From contig JAKLIU010000033.1 of the NCBI GenBank assembly GCA_022709445.1, positions 1 through 11,766 on the forward strand: 11,766 bases of DNA. Direction: 5' to 3'. This DNA comes from Spirochaetota bacterium. Its GTDB lineage: Bacteria; Spirochaetota; Spirochaetia; Treponematales; UBA12059. Shown piece by piece: positions 1 to 6,808 of this stretch; the stretch's first letter is position 1; each line of letters starts with the position of its first letter. The notes under the pieces are model-generated. The model saw nothing but the letters and a program-made list of their open reading frames with translations, searched no databases and had not been told where the DNA came from. The position numbers and the translations under genes were made by a program.

Positions 1-1274
1 AGCCTGGGCTCGCCGTCCTTGGCCAGGTCCCGCGCCACGCCGGTGCAGAAGAATATGTTGGTGAGCTTTGCGCCTATGGTGTCGTGCATGTCGCGGTAGA
101 TGCGGCTGCGCTCCTCGGCCACCTTGAGCAGGGTGTTCTCCCGCTGGAGGGCGCGCAGCTCCTCCGTGCGGACGCGGACCATGTCCTCCAGGCCGTTCTG
201 GTACTGCAGGGCGGTGTCCAGGAGGCGGTTGAACTCCCCGCCCAGGAAACCGAACTCGTCCCGCGTGGCCACGTTCACCCGCTCGTCGCGCTTGCCCGAT
301 TCCACGGAGTTCATCACCTTCACGATGTGCCCCAGCGGCGCGACGATGAGCCGGTTGGAGATCCAGGCCAGCGAGACGACGAGCGCAGCCATCAGGAGGA
401 GTATTGCCAGTCCCAGGAGGTCCATGAGCGAGCGGAACGCGGCGCTGATCGGGTCCAGGGGCATGGCGACGATGACCGTCCAGCCCAGCGACTCCACGCG
501 CTTGTAGACGAACTTGACCCGCTGGCCGGCCACGGCCCCGTCGAAGCTGCCGCCCGATTCGGCGGCCAGCCGCTGGAGCACCACCAGGGTCGGCCCGTCG
601 CCCTCGAACTGGCTGGCGATGGTCATGCCTCCCGCGCCCAGGATGAAGGCCTTGCCGCCCTTGGGCAGCTCCAGGCCCTCCAGGACCCCGCCCAGGCTGG
701 AGAGCAGGATATCCAGCCCCAGCACGCCTACCAGCGATCCGTCGGCGGCCTTGACCGGGAGCGCGCAGGTGATGCCTATGTCGTCGATGCTGGCGTAGCG
801 GTAGGGTTCGGAGATGGTGAAGTCGTCATGGGCCAGGGCCTGCAGGTACCAGGGCCGGACACGGGGGTCGTAGGCCTCGGGGAAGACCGGTTCGTTGTCG
901 GCGAAGCCCTCTCCCATGCCCCATTCGTGCATCGTGCCGTCCACGGTACCCAGGTAGACGGCCCGCAGGTAGCCTTGCCTGGCCCTGACCACGGACAGGA
1001 AGAGGTCGCGCATGAGGGCGCGGTTTTCCGAGTGCACGATGTTCGTGGAGGCCAGGCTGCGGGACAGCGATTCCAGCTCCCCGAAGAACGATACCAGGCG
1101 CTTCTCGGTCTGCTGGAGGATCAGGTCGGCGGTCTCTCCCGCCGAGGAGAGCGCGTAGTCCTCCAGCATGGCCTGGGTGATCAGGAAGGTGGACAGCATG
1201 AAGACCATGATGGCCGCGGAGATGAAGAGTATGAACTTCTGGCTGATGCCCCAGGGCCTGCGTGCGGAAGTCAT
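1..1274 (-). CDS. Sensor histidine kinase, dCache-HAMP-HisKA_3 type (3' part missing)
   Basis: This is the N-terminal 424 residues of a membrane sensor kinase; the window edge removes the rest. TM1 lies at about residues 14-33 and TM2 at about 283-306. Between them is an extracytoplasmic double-Cache sensor containing the hallmark DPRVRPWYLQA and, later, an ITCALPV...GVLGLDI stretch. A HAMP linker (about 307-355) and a coiled coil (QNGLEDMVRVRTEELRALQ) follow. The H-box ERSRIYRDMHDTIGAKL has phospho-acceptor His397 and is of the NarX/DegS (HisKA_3) class, so the partner is probably a NarL-type response regulator. The ATPase domain must lie beyond the edge. The ATG at 1274 places TM1 normally; a GGAGG lies 16 nt upstream, which is a long spacing. 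It sits 83 nt behind selD on the same strand but has its own promoter candidate. The ligand is unknown. A chemoreceptor was considered, but the H-box rules it out. Confidence 0.88.
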   Translation of the reverse strand, partial: MTSARRPWGISQKFILFISAAIMVFMLSTFLITQAMLEDYALSSAGETADLILQQTEKRLVSFFGELESLSRSLASTNIVHSENRALMRDLFLSVVRARQGYLRAVYLGTVDGTMHEWGMGEGFADNEPVFPEAYDPRVRPWYLQALAHDDFTISEPYRYASIDDIGITCALPVKAADGSLVGVLGLDILLSSLGGVLEGLELPKGGKAFILGAGGMTIASQFEGDGPTLVVLQRLAAESGGSFDGAVAGQRVKFVYKRVESLGWTVIVAMPLDPISAAFRSLMDLLGLAILLLMAALVVSLAWISNRLIVAPLGHIVKVMNSVESGKRDERVNVATRDEFGFLGGEFNRLLDTALQYQNGLEDMVRVRTEELRALQRENTLLKVAEERSRIYRDMHDTIGAKLTNIFFCTGVARDLAKDGEPR

Positions 1275-1297
1275 GCCCGTTCCGGTTCCCCCTCCCT

Positions 1298-1309
1298 GTC
1301 CGCGCGGAC
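1298..1309. promoter_or_regulatory. 12-bp perfect palindrome in the kinase leader
   Basis: GTCCGCGCGGAC is its own reverse complement and lies just downstream of the predicted kinase start site. It could be an operator half-site pair or a 4-bp RNA hairpin. In GC-rich DNA it may also be chance. Confidence 0.25.
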
Positions 1310-1320
1310 CATGGGAAAGG

Positions 1321-1349
1321 ATTATGGGGCCGTATCCACGGTTCCGCAA
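1321..1349 (-). promoter_or_regulatory. Candidate sigma-70 promoter for the histidine kinase
   Basis: Read on the minus strand, TTGCGG (1344-1349), a 17-bp spacer and CATAAT (1321-1326) form a good -35/-10 pair; the -10 matches five of six consensus bases. Transcription would start near 1314 and leave a leader of about 40 nt. It lies in the gap just after selD, so the kinase could be expressed apart from selD. Confidence 0.5.
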
Positions 1350-1357
1350 CCGCTCTT

Positions 1358-2431
1358 TCAGGCGCGGAACGCCCCCGCTTCCAGTTCCAGGGCCGGGGCG
1401 GCGGCCGGCCCGGCGACGGCGCCGACGATGGCCGCATCGTGGCCACAGTCCCTGAGGACGCGCACGCACGCGGCGGCGTTCCCGGGAGGGAGCGCCCCGA
1501 GGAGTCCGCCGGAGGTTTCCGGAACGTAGAACAGCTTCCGGAACTCCTCCCCGAGGCCGCCGCCATAGCTCACCGACGGCTCGAAACAGCGCCTGTTCCG
1601 GCCCGCGCCGCCCGGAAGGTGGCCGGCGGCGGCCAGTTCCGCGGCTCCATCGAGGTATGGGAGCGAGCCGGCGAAGACGCGCAGGCCCACCCCGCTCTTC
1701 TTGGCGATCTCCAGGGCGTGTCCGGCGAAGGAGAAGCCGGTCACGTCCGTGCAGGCGCGCACCCCGTGGGCGGCCAGGGCGTCCAGGGCCCGGTCGTTGA
1801 GCCGCTTCATGGACTTGATCGCGGACCCGAGGAAACCTGACGGGCAGGCGCCGTTCTTGGCCGCCGTGGTGACGGCCCCGGTGCCCAGGGCCTTGGTCAG
1901 CACCAGCAGGTCCCCGGGCTGTGCGCCCGACTTGAGGAGCACGCGGTCGGGACGGGCCAGACCCACCACGGCCATGCCGAATTTGGGCTCCTTGTCGGTG
2001 ATGGTGTGCCCTCCGACCACGGCGCATCCGCCCTCGGCGGCCTTCTCCGCTCCGCCGCGCACGATCCCGGCCATGATTTCCGGATCCATGTCCGCCGGGA
2101 AGGCCGATATGTTCAGGGCGACGAGGGGCCGGCCCCCGGTCGCGTACACGTCGGACAGGGCGTTGGCGGCGGCTATCGCGCCGTAGTCGTACGGGTCGTC
2201 GACCACGGGCGTGAAGAAATCCACCGTGAAGATGAGGCAGTTGCCGTCATCGAGGCGGTACACCGCCGCGTCGTCGCCCTCGTCGAGGCCGGCGACCAGG
2301 GAGGCGGCCCGCTCGGGCGGTACCAATCCGGTCAGGGGGCGCAGGACCTGCGCCAGGGCTTCGGGGCCCATTTTCGCCGCTCAGCCGGCGGCGGAACACA
2401 AGGACGTGAGCCTGGTTTCTTCCCTGTTCAT
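1358..2431 (-). CDS. selD: Selenide, water dikinase (SelD), itself a selenoprotein with Sec17
   Basis: SelD makes selenophosphate, the selenium donor for Sec-tRNA synthesis, from selenide and ATP in the cytoplasm. The frame is 357 residues if the in-frame TGA at 2381-2383 is read as Sec. The N-terminus MNREETRLTSLCSAAG-U-AAK lines up residue for residue with E. coli SelD, placing U17 on catalytic Cys17 and K20 on the essential Lys20. Further family features are GDDAAVY (about residues 52-58), TVDFFTPVVDDPYDYG with NALSDVYATGG, the GGHTITDKEP loop and ETSGGLL near the C-terminus. A start at the ATG of 2371, just after the TGA, would remove the catalytic residue and Lys20 and is rejected. The true stop is also TGA (1358-1360), so the gene uses UGA with two meanings. 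AAGGGGG upstream of the ATG is a modest ribosome binding site. The gene is divergent from tRNA-Sec, selA and selB. Confidence 0.94.
2338..2354 (-). promoter_or_regulatory. Bacterial SECIS hairpin in selD
   Basis: On the mRNA strand GGCGCAG, a GTC loop and CTGCGCC form a perfect 7-bp stem with a three-base loop beginning with G. The loop starts 33 nt after the Sec UGA. Both the spacing and the early loop G fit the described bacterial SECIS pattern, which SelB recognises while the element is translated as SelD coding sequence. The structure was found by eye, not folded by software. Confidence 0.75.
2381..2383 (-). other. Selenocysteine UGA codon (SelD residue 17)
   Basis: This in-frame TGA is flanked by conserved SelD sequence on both sides (TRLT..., then AAK and the ATP-binding region). 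The Sec tRNA, SelA and SelB genes begin within 300 nt on the other strand. Standard gene calling would either start downstream or mark the gene as broken. Confidence 0.92.
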
Positions 2432-2487
2432 GGCACCCCCTTTCCCGCCACACCGCGAGGTTCCCGCCGGTTCCCCGGCGCGGGGAC

Positions 2488-2516
2488 ATGATACCCGCCG
2501 GGCCGGGTAGGCGCAA
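2488..2516 (-). promoter_or_regulatory. Candidate selD promoter
   Basis: On the minus strand, TTGCGC (2511-2516), 17 bp and TATCAT (2488-2493) make a sigma-70-like promoter; the -10 matches five of six bases. The start would be near 2481, leaving a leader of about 50 nt that opens with a CCCCG-CGC-CGGGG hairpin (2473-2485). Its -35 is 12 bp from the -35 of the opposing tRNA-Sec promoter. Confidence 0.55.
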
Positions 2517-2528
2517 GCGCGGGCCGCC

Positions 2529-2557
2529 TTGACGCCGCCGCCGGCTCCCCGTAGTAT
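2529..2557 (+). promoter_or_regulatory. Candidate promoter for tRNA-Sec, selA, selB and xdhC
   Basis: TTGACG (2529-2534), a 17-bp spacer and TAGTAT (2552-2557) give a strong sigma-70-type match. Transcription would start near 2564, about 22 nt before the tRNA. That short leader can form a GGGCG/CGCCC hairpin (2565-2584) ending directly before the tRNA 5' end. Confidence 0.65.
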
Positions 2558-2585
2558 CGATCCGGGGCGAGACGGATCCCGCCCG

Positions 2586-2674
2586 GGAAGCAGATGGGGC
2601 CTGGTGGCTCCCCCGGTCTTCAAAACCGACGGCCGCGCGATGCGCGGCGGCAGGTTCGATTCCTGCCTCTTCCG
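2586..2674 (+). tRNA. selC: tRNA-Sec (anticodon TCA)
   Basis: This RNA inserts selenocysteine at UGA. The parts are: acceptor 5' strand GGAAGCAG (2586-2593); a long 6-bp D stem GGGGCC/GGCTCC with a TGGT loop; anticodon loop CTTCAAA with TCA at 2620-2622; a 7-bp variable arm GCCGCGC-GAT-GCGCGGC (2632-2648); T arm GCAGG-TTCGATT-CCTGC; 3' acceptor strand CTCTTCC; and discriminator G2674. The long D stem, large variable arm and UCA anticodon are diagnostic. CCA is not encoded. Two oddities stand out. The 3' acceptor strand is one base short, so C2591 must bulge, against the usual 8+5 pairs. The top anticodon-stem pair 27-43 is C-A. A single missing G in the 3' strand would restore a perfect 8-bp acceptor. 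Confidence 0.95.
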
Positions 2675-2678
2675 TACC

Positions 2679-4106
2679 ATGGATACCAACGAACGCTTTG
2701 CTTCGATACCCCAGGTGGACCGACTCCTGCAGCTGCCGGCGGTGCGGGAGTACTTCCCGCTGGTATCCCGCGCCCTGGCCGTCAAGGCGGTATCCGCAGC
2801 CCTGGCTTCGGAGCGGGCCAAGGCGCGCAAGGATGAGTCGTACCGCCCGGACGCGGAATCCTGCGCCAAGGCCGCGCTGAGGACCCTGGCCAGGCTCGCG
2901 CGCAGGCGCCACCAACGGGTGCTGAACGGCACGGGCATCGTGCTGCACACCAACCTGGGCCGTTCGCCCATCCCCGGGGAAGCCTGGGACGGGGCGCGGG
3001 ACGCATGCACGGGCTACGCGCCGGTGGAGCTGCGGCTGGAGGACGGCACGCGCGGCGGCCGGGGCGGGCTCGTGCATGAGCTGGCGGCCGAACTTGCCGG
3101 CGCAGAGGCCGCCTTGGCCGTGAACAACAACGCGGCGGCCGTGCTCCTGGCGCTGACGGCCCTGGCCTCCGGCCGGGAGGTGATCGTGGCCCGGGGGGAG
3201 CAGGTGCAGATAGGCGGCGGATTCCGCGTGCCCGACATCCTTGAACTGGCCGGGGCGCGCTTCAGGGAGGTGGGCACCACCAACATCGTGGAGGCCGGGG
3301 ACTACGCGCGGGCCGTCGGTCCCGACACGGCCTGCGTGCTCATCGTCCACACTTCCAACTTCGCGCTCAGGGGCTTCGCCCGCAAGCCGCGTCCGCAGGA
3401 GATAGTCGCGGCGGTGCCCGCCGGCATCCCGGTGATCGTGGACCAGGGTTCGGGCTGCCACTCGGAAGACCTGCCCGGCGAGACCCCGGTCCGCTCGTTC
3501 GTGGAAGCCGGCTGCGCCCTGGTCTGCTTCTCGGGCGACAAGCTGCTCGGCGGTCCCCAGGCGGGCATCATCGCCGGCAGGGCCGATCTGGTGGCCGCGC
3601 TGGCCGGCCATCCCCTGTACCGCGCCTTCAGGCCGGGCAAGGCGACCTACGCCCTCCTGGAGCGCGTGCTGGTCCGCAGGCTGGATGGCGGCGACGGTCC
3701 GGCCGGGGCGGCGCTCGTCCGGCCGGCGGACGAACTGCGCAAGCTCGCCCGCAGGATCAGGGCCAGGCTGCCCAAGGACAGCGCGGAGCTGGTCGACTCC
3801 CAGGCTGCCTGCGGCGGCGGCACGGGGCCGGACGAGAACTTCCCTTCGACGGCCCTGGACCTGTCTTCGGACGCCGGGGCGGAGACCATCCTGGCTTTGC
3901 TCCGGCGGGCGCCCACCCCGCTGGTGGCCATCATCCGCGACGGCCGGGTCCGGGTGGACATGGCCGCGCTGACCGGGGAGGATCCGGCTGTAGTGGCCGG
4001 GTCCATCTCCTGGGCGCTTGAGCAGGGAGCGTCGCTCCTGCGTTCGGCCGCACGCGCAGCCGCCAGGTCGGCGGCCAAGCCGACCCGGGACCTGCCCTCC
4101 CCATGA
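2679..4106 (+). CDS. selA: L-seryl-tRNA(Sec) selenium transferase (SelA)
   Basis: SelA is a PLP enzyme that replaces the serine hydroxyl on Ser-tRNA-Sec with selenium from selenophosphate, giving Sec-tRNA-Sec. The 475-residue protein has the family N-terminus (SIPQVDRLLQLP), NGTGIVLHTNLGRSP from residue 83, VNNNAAAVLLAL, DQGSGCH and the PLP-binding SGDKLLGGPQAGI with Lys288. The ATG at 2679 gives an N-terminus matching E. coli SelA. The frame stays open upstream through the tRNA, but that extension is not SelA-like. The start is only 4 nt after the tRNA discriminator base, so there is no room for a normal ribosome binding site; initiation must occur on the tRNA-bearing transcript or on a nearly leaderless processed mRNA. 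Its stop overlaps the selB start (ATGA), indicating translational coupling. Confidence 0.96.
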   Translation: MDTNERFASIPQVDRLLQLPAVREYFPLVSRALAVKAVSAALASERAKARKDESYRPDAESCAKAALRTLARLARRRHQRVLNGTGIVLHTNLGRSPIPGEAWDGARDACTGYAPVELRLEDGTRGGRGGLVHELAAELAGAEAALAVNNNAAAVLLALTALASGREVIVARGEQVQIGGGFRVPDILELAGARFREVGTTNIVEAGDYARAVGPDTACVLIVHTSNFALRGFARKPRPQEIVAAVPAGIPVIVDQGSGCHSEDLPGETPVRSFVEAGCALVCFSGDKLLGGPQAGIIAGRADLVAALAGHPLYRAFRPGKATYALLERVLVRRLDGGDGPAGAALVRPADELRKLARRIRARLPKDSAELVDSQAACGGGTGPDENFPSTALDLSSDAGAETILALLRRAPTPLVAIIRDGRVRVDMAALTGEDPAVVAGSISWALEQGASLLRSAARAAARSAAKPTRDLPSP

Positions 4107-5959
4107 AGGTCATCGGCAGCTCCGGCCACGTCGACCACGGCAAGACCCTCCTCATACACGCCATGACGGGCATGGACGCCGACCGCCTGCCCGAGGAAAA
4201 AGCCAGGGGCATGACCACCGACATGGGCTTCGCCTGGTACGAGGGCCCCGGCGGAGAACCGGTCGGGGTGGTGGACGTACCCGGCCACGAACGCTACCTC
4301 CGGAACATGGTGGCCGGCGCCTGGGGCATCGACCTGGCCGTGCTGGTGGTGGCGGCGGACGACGGCTGGATGCCCCAGACGGGCCTCCACGCCTCGGTGC
4401 TCGCCGCCCTGGGCACGGAAGCCCTGGTCATCGCGGTCACCAAGGCGGACCTCGCGGAACCCGCCAGGATCGACGAGGTCGTGCTGGACAGCCGGGAACG
4501 GGCCCGCGCCGTCTTCGGATACGCGCCGGAGGCGGTGGCCGTCTCGGGCATGACCGGGGCGGGCATACCGGAACTGAAGGACGCGATAGCGCGCATCCTG
4601 TCGGCCATTCCCCCGCCCGTCGATGACGGCCGGGGCTACCTCTGGGTGGACCGGTGCTTCACCGCCAGGGGCGGGGCGTCCGTGGTGACGGGGACGCTCA
4701 AGGGATCCGCGCTGGAGCCCGGGGACGAGCTGGAGTTCGGGGCGGGCGGCGAGCGCCTGAAGCTGCGCTCGCTGCAGACTTACGGGCGGGAGTCAGCCCG
4801 GGCCGTGCCCAGCTGCAGGGTGGCCCTGGGGCTCACCGCTCCCCGGGAGGGATTCGAGCGCGGGGACCTGCTGTCGAAACCGGGGACTCCCGTGCTGCGG
4901 GGCAGGGACTTCCTCTGCAGGCTGGAAAACCTCCCGGGCGCCTCCGAGACCTGCCCGCGGGATTCCCGGGGCAGGCCCATGCTCAGGATGGGGGTGGAGC
5001 TGGAACTGGCCGTGGGCAGCGCGCGGCGGGACGCGGTGTTCAGGCCGTCGCGGCACGGATCCTGGGCCACGCTCTCCTGCGAATCGGCCCTGGCCTGCCC
5101 GCCCGGATCGCGATTCGCCCTCCTGCGCAAGGGCGGGGCCGAACTGGTCGGCAGGGGCACGATCGTGGACTCCGGGGCCGCGGACGCCGCCGGCAGGAAG
5201 CGCCTCGACTCCGTGCTTGCGGACGCATCGGGCTGCGCGGCCGCCCTCGAGGCGGCCCTGGGACCGCGGCCGTACGCGGAAACCGATCGCTACAGCCTGG
5301 AGCTGCACGCGCGCGGCTGGGCTCCGGCTCCCGCCGGGCTGGACGCCGAGTCCGTGCGCGCGGCCGGCCTGGAACCGGCCCGTGGACGCGTTCCCGTGGC
5401 CTTCCCCGCGAAGCGCTGGAAGGCCCTGGCCTCAGCCCTGCTCAAGCGCGCGTCGGAACCGGGATCCATGAACCTGGCCGGAGCCATGGCCGCGGCGGGC
5501 CTTCCCCGCGAACCGGTCGAGGCCGCCCTTTCCCGCCTGGCCGGGGAGGGCTCCCTGGCACGCAGCGATTCCGGCTGGTCCCTGCCCCGGGCGGCGGGCG
5601 GCCCCGGCCCGCAAGAGCGGGCCGTCCTGGACAGGCTGAAGGCGGCCGGCCGTTCCGGGCTGGAACCCGGCAAGAGCTGCCCCCAGCCCGAGGCCCGCCT
5701 CCTCAAGACCCTGTGCTCGCTGGGAGAGGCCGTCCCCTTGGACGGAGGCATCTTCTTCTCGAGGGAAACCTACGACGGCGCGGTGCGTGCCATCCTGGCA
5801 GGCCGGCCCGCCGGCGGGCGCTTCACGGTTCCCGAGGCCAAGGAAGCCTCGGGCCTGTCGCGCAAGTACATTCTGCCGCTCCTCAACCGCATGGAGTCGC
5901 AGGGGCTGGTGAAGCGCCAGGGCGAGGTGCGCGTGGTCCTCGCGCCCGCGCCGCGGTGA
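4103..5959 (+). CDS. selB: Selenocysteine-specific elongation factor SelB
   Basis: SelB is a GTPase that carries Sec-tRNA-Sec to the ribosome and binds the SECIS hairpin through its C-terminal winged helices. The 618-residue length is close to E. coli SelB (614). The G motifs are GHVDHGKT (8-15), RGMTTDMGF (35-43, G2), DVPGHE (58-63) and TKAD (113-116). EF-Tu-like beta-barrel domains follow, and the C-terminal third is made of winged-helix repeats ending in SRKYILPLLNRMESQGLVKRQGEVRVVL. The start overlaps the selA stop by 4 nt and no clear ribosome binding site is visible, so it probably depends on termination of selA. G2 reads RGMT rather than the common RGIT, a mild variation. The only in-window client seen is the selD UGA/SECIS. 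Confidence 0.96.
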   Translation: MKVIGSSGHVDHGKTLLIHAMTGMDADRLPEEKARGMTTDMGFAWYEGPGGEPVGVVDVPGHERYLRNMVAGAWGIDLAVLVVAADDGWMPQTGLHASVLAALGTEALVIAVTKADLAEPARIDEVVLDSRERARAVFGYAPEAVAVSGMTGAGIPELKDAIARILSAIPPPVDDGRGYLWVDRCFTARGGASVVTGTLKGSALEPGDELEFGAGGERLKLRSLQTYGRESARAVPSCRVALGLTAPREGFERGDLLSKPGTPVLRGRDFLCRLENLPGASETCPRDSRGRPMLRMGVELELAVGSARRDAVFRPSRHGSWATLSCESALACPPGSRFALLRKGGAELVGRGTIVDSGAADAAGRKRLDSVLADASGCAAALEAALGPRPYAETDRYSLELHARGWAPAPAGLDAESVRAAGLEPARGRVPVAFPAKRWKALASALLKRASEPGSMNLAGAMAAAGLPREPVEAALSRLAGEGSLARSDSGWSLPRAAGGPGPQERAVLDRLKAAGRSGLEPGKSCPQPEARLLKTLCSLGEAVPLDGGIFFSRETYDGAVRAILAGRPAGGRFTVPEAKEASGLSRKYILPLLNRMESQGLVKRQGEVRVVLAPAPR

Positions 5960-5962
5960 AGG

Positions 5963-5967
5963 GGAGG
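5963..5967 (+). promoter_or_regulatory. Strong ribosome binding site of xdhC
   Basis: GGAGG lies 6 nt before the ATG at 5974 and fixes that start. It contrasts with selA and selB, which lack one. Confidence 0.8.
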
Positions 5968-5973
5968 CAGGTC

Positions 5974-6768
5974 ATGGACGTCTGGGAAAAGGCCGCGGAA
6001 CTGGCCGGCAGGGACACGCCCTTCGCGATGGCGACCATCATCGAGTCTTCCGGCTCGACACCGCGCTCGAGCGGCAAGATGATCGTGCTGGCCGACGGAA
6101 CGGTCTTCGGGACGGTGGGAGGCGGGCTGGTGGAGCGGCGCACGGTGGAGGCCGCCCGGGGAGCCCTCGCCGAAGGCCGCAATGCGGTGCTGGATTTCTC
6201 CCTCGATTCGGGCGGCGGTCCTGACAGCCTGGACATGGACTGCGGCGGCGCGGTCAAGATCTTCGTGGAGGCCGTGGGCGTCCGGCCCCGACTGCTGGTC
6301 GCCGGGGGCGGGCACGTGGGCCTGGCCCTGGCCTCGGCCGCGCATGCCCTGGGCTGGCGCGTGGCGGTTGCGGACGACCGCCCTGACTACGTCACCGCGG
6401 AGCGCTTTCCCATGGCGGCCAGCCTGTACGTCGCCGGCGACATGGACGCCGCGCTCGCGCTGGTCCGGCATGAAGCCGGCGACCGCGTGGTGATAGCAAC
6501 CCACGCCGGGGACGAGCGCACCCTGAGGCATTTCATGGGCGTGGACTGCGCCTACCTGGGCATGCTGGGCTCGCGGCGAAAGGTTGCCGAGCTGTTCCGG
6601 CGCCTGGCCGCCGACGGCGTTCCCGCCGGACGCCTCGCGCGCGTGCACGCGCCCATAGGGCTGGACCTGGGGGCGGAGACCCCCGAGGAGATAGCCGTCT
6701 CGGTGCTGGCCGAGATCATGGCCGCGGTCAACGGGACCGACGCGCGCCCCTTCTCGGGGGAGCGCTGA
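5974..6768 (+). CDS. XdhC/CoxI-family molybdenum hydroxylase maturation factor
   Basis: XdhC proteins bind molybdenum cofactor, help its sulfuration and pass it to xanthine dehydrogenase-type enzymes. This 264-residue protein has the N-terminal XdhC_CoxI domain (TIIESSGSTPRSSGKMIV at 21-38, then GTVGGGLVE), the MDCGG motif with Cys90, and a C-terminal Rossmann domain starting LLVAGGGHVG at 107-116, followed by IATHAGDERTL and YLGMLGSRRK. It is 14 nt after selB and has its own strong ribosome binding site, so it is very likely in the selenium operon. XdhC relatives occur with selenium-dependent molybdenum hydroxylases, and this placement suggests that role. No hydroxylase gene is in the window, so the client is inferred. 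There is no in-frame TGA other than its stop. Confidence 0.88.
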   Translation: MDVWEKAAELAGRDTPFAMATIIESSGSTPRSSGKMIVLADGTVFGTVGGGLVERRTVEAARGALAEGRNAVLDFSLDSGGGPDSLDMDCGGAVKIFVEAVGVRPRLLVAGGGHVGLALASAAHALGWRVAVADDRPDYVTAERFPMAASLYVAGDMDAALALVRHEAGDRVVIATHAGDERTLRHFMGVDCAYLGMLGSRRKVAELFRRLAADGVPAGRLARVHAPIGLDLGAETPEEIAVSVLAEIMAAVNGTDARPFSGER

Positions 6769-6776
6769 ATCCGTCG

Positions 6777-6808
6777 CCGGAGGCTCCGCACCCGGTCAGG
6801 GCCTCCGG
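6777..6808. terminator. Hairpin between convergent xdhC and DUF2087 genes
   Basis: CCGGAGGC (6777-6784) and GCCTCCGG (6801-6808) form a perfect 8-bp stem around a 16-nt loop, spanning the 27-nt gap and the last codons of the minus-strand gene. There is no T-run on either side, so it is at best a weak or factor-assisted bidirectional terminator. Confidence 0.4.

Noticed and set aside
84..1529. Long plus-strand open frame of 481 codons
   Set aside because: It is antisense to the histidine kinase and part of selD, has no recognisable domain, and its openness is a GC-rich frame effect.
1358..2371. selD starting at the ATG of 2371
   Set aside because: This loses the catalytic residue 17 and Lys20. 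The conserved SelD N-terminus is encoded upstream across the in-frame UGA.
2381..2431. selD as a pseudogene because of a premature stop
   Set aside because: The UGA is at the known Sec/Cys position, a SECIS-like hairpin follows and the Sec machinery is adjacent. The rest of the frame is intact.
2529..2678. Extended selA start reaching back through the tRNA
   Set aside because: The extension translates the promoter and tRNA-Sec. SelA homology begins at the ATG of 2679.
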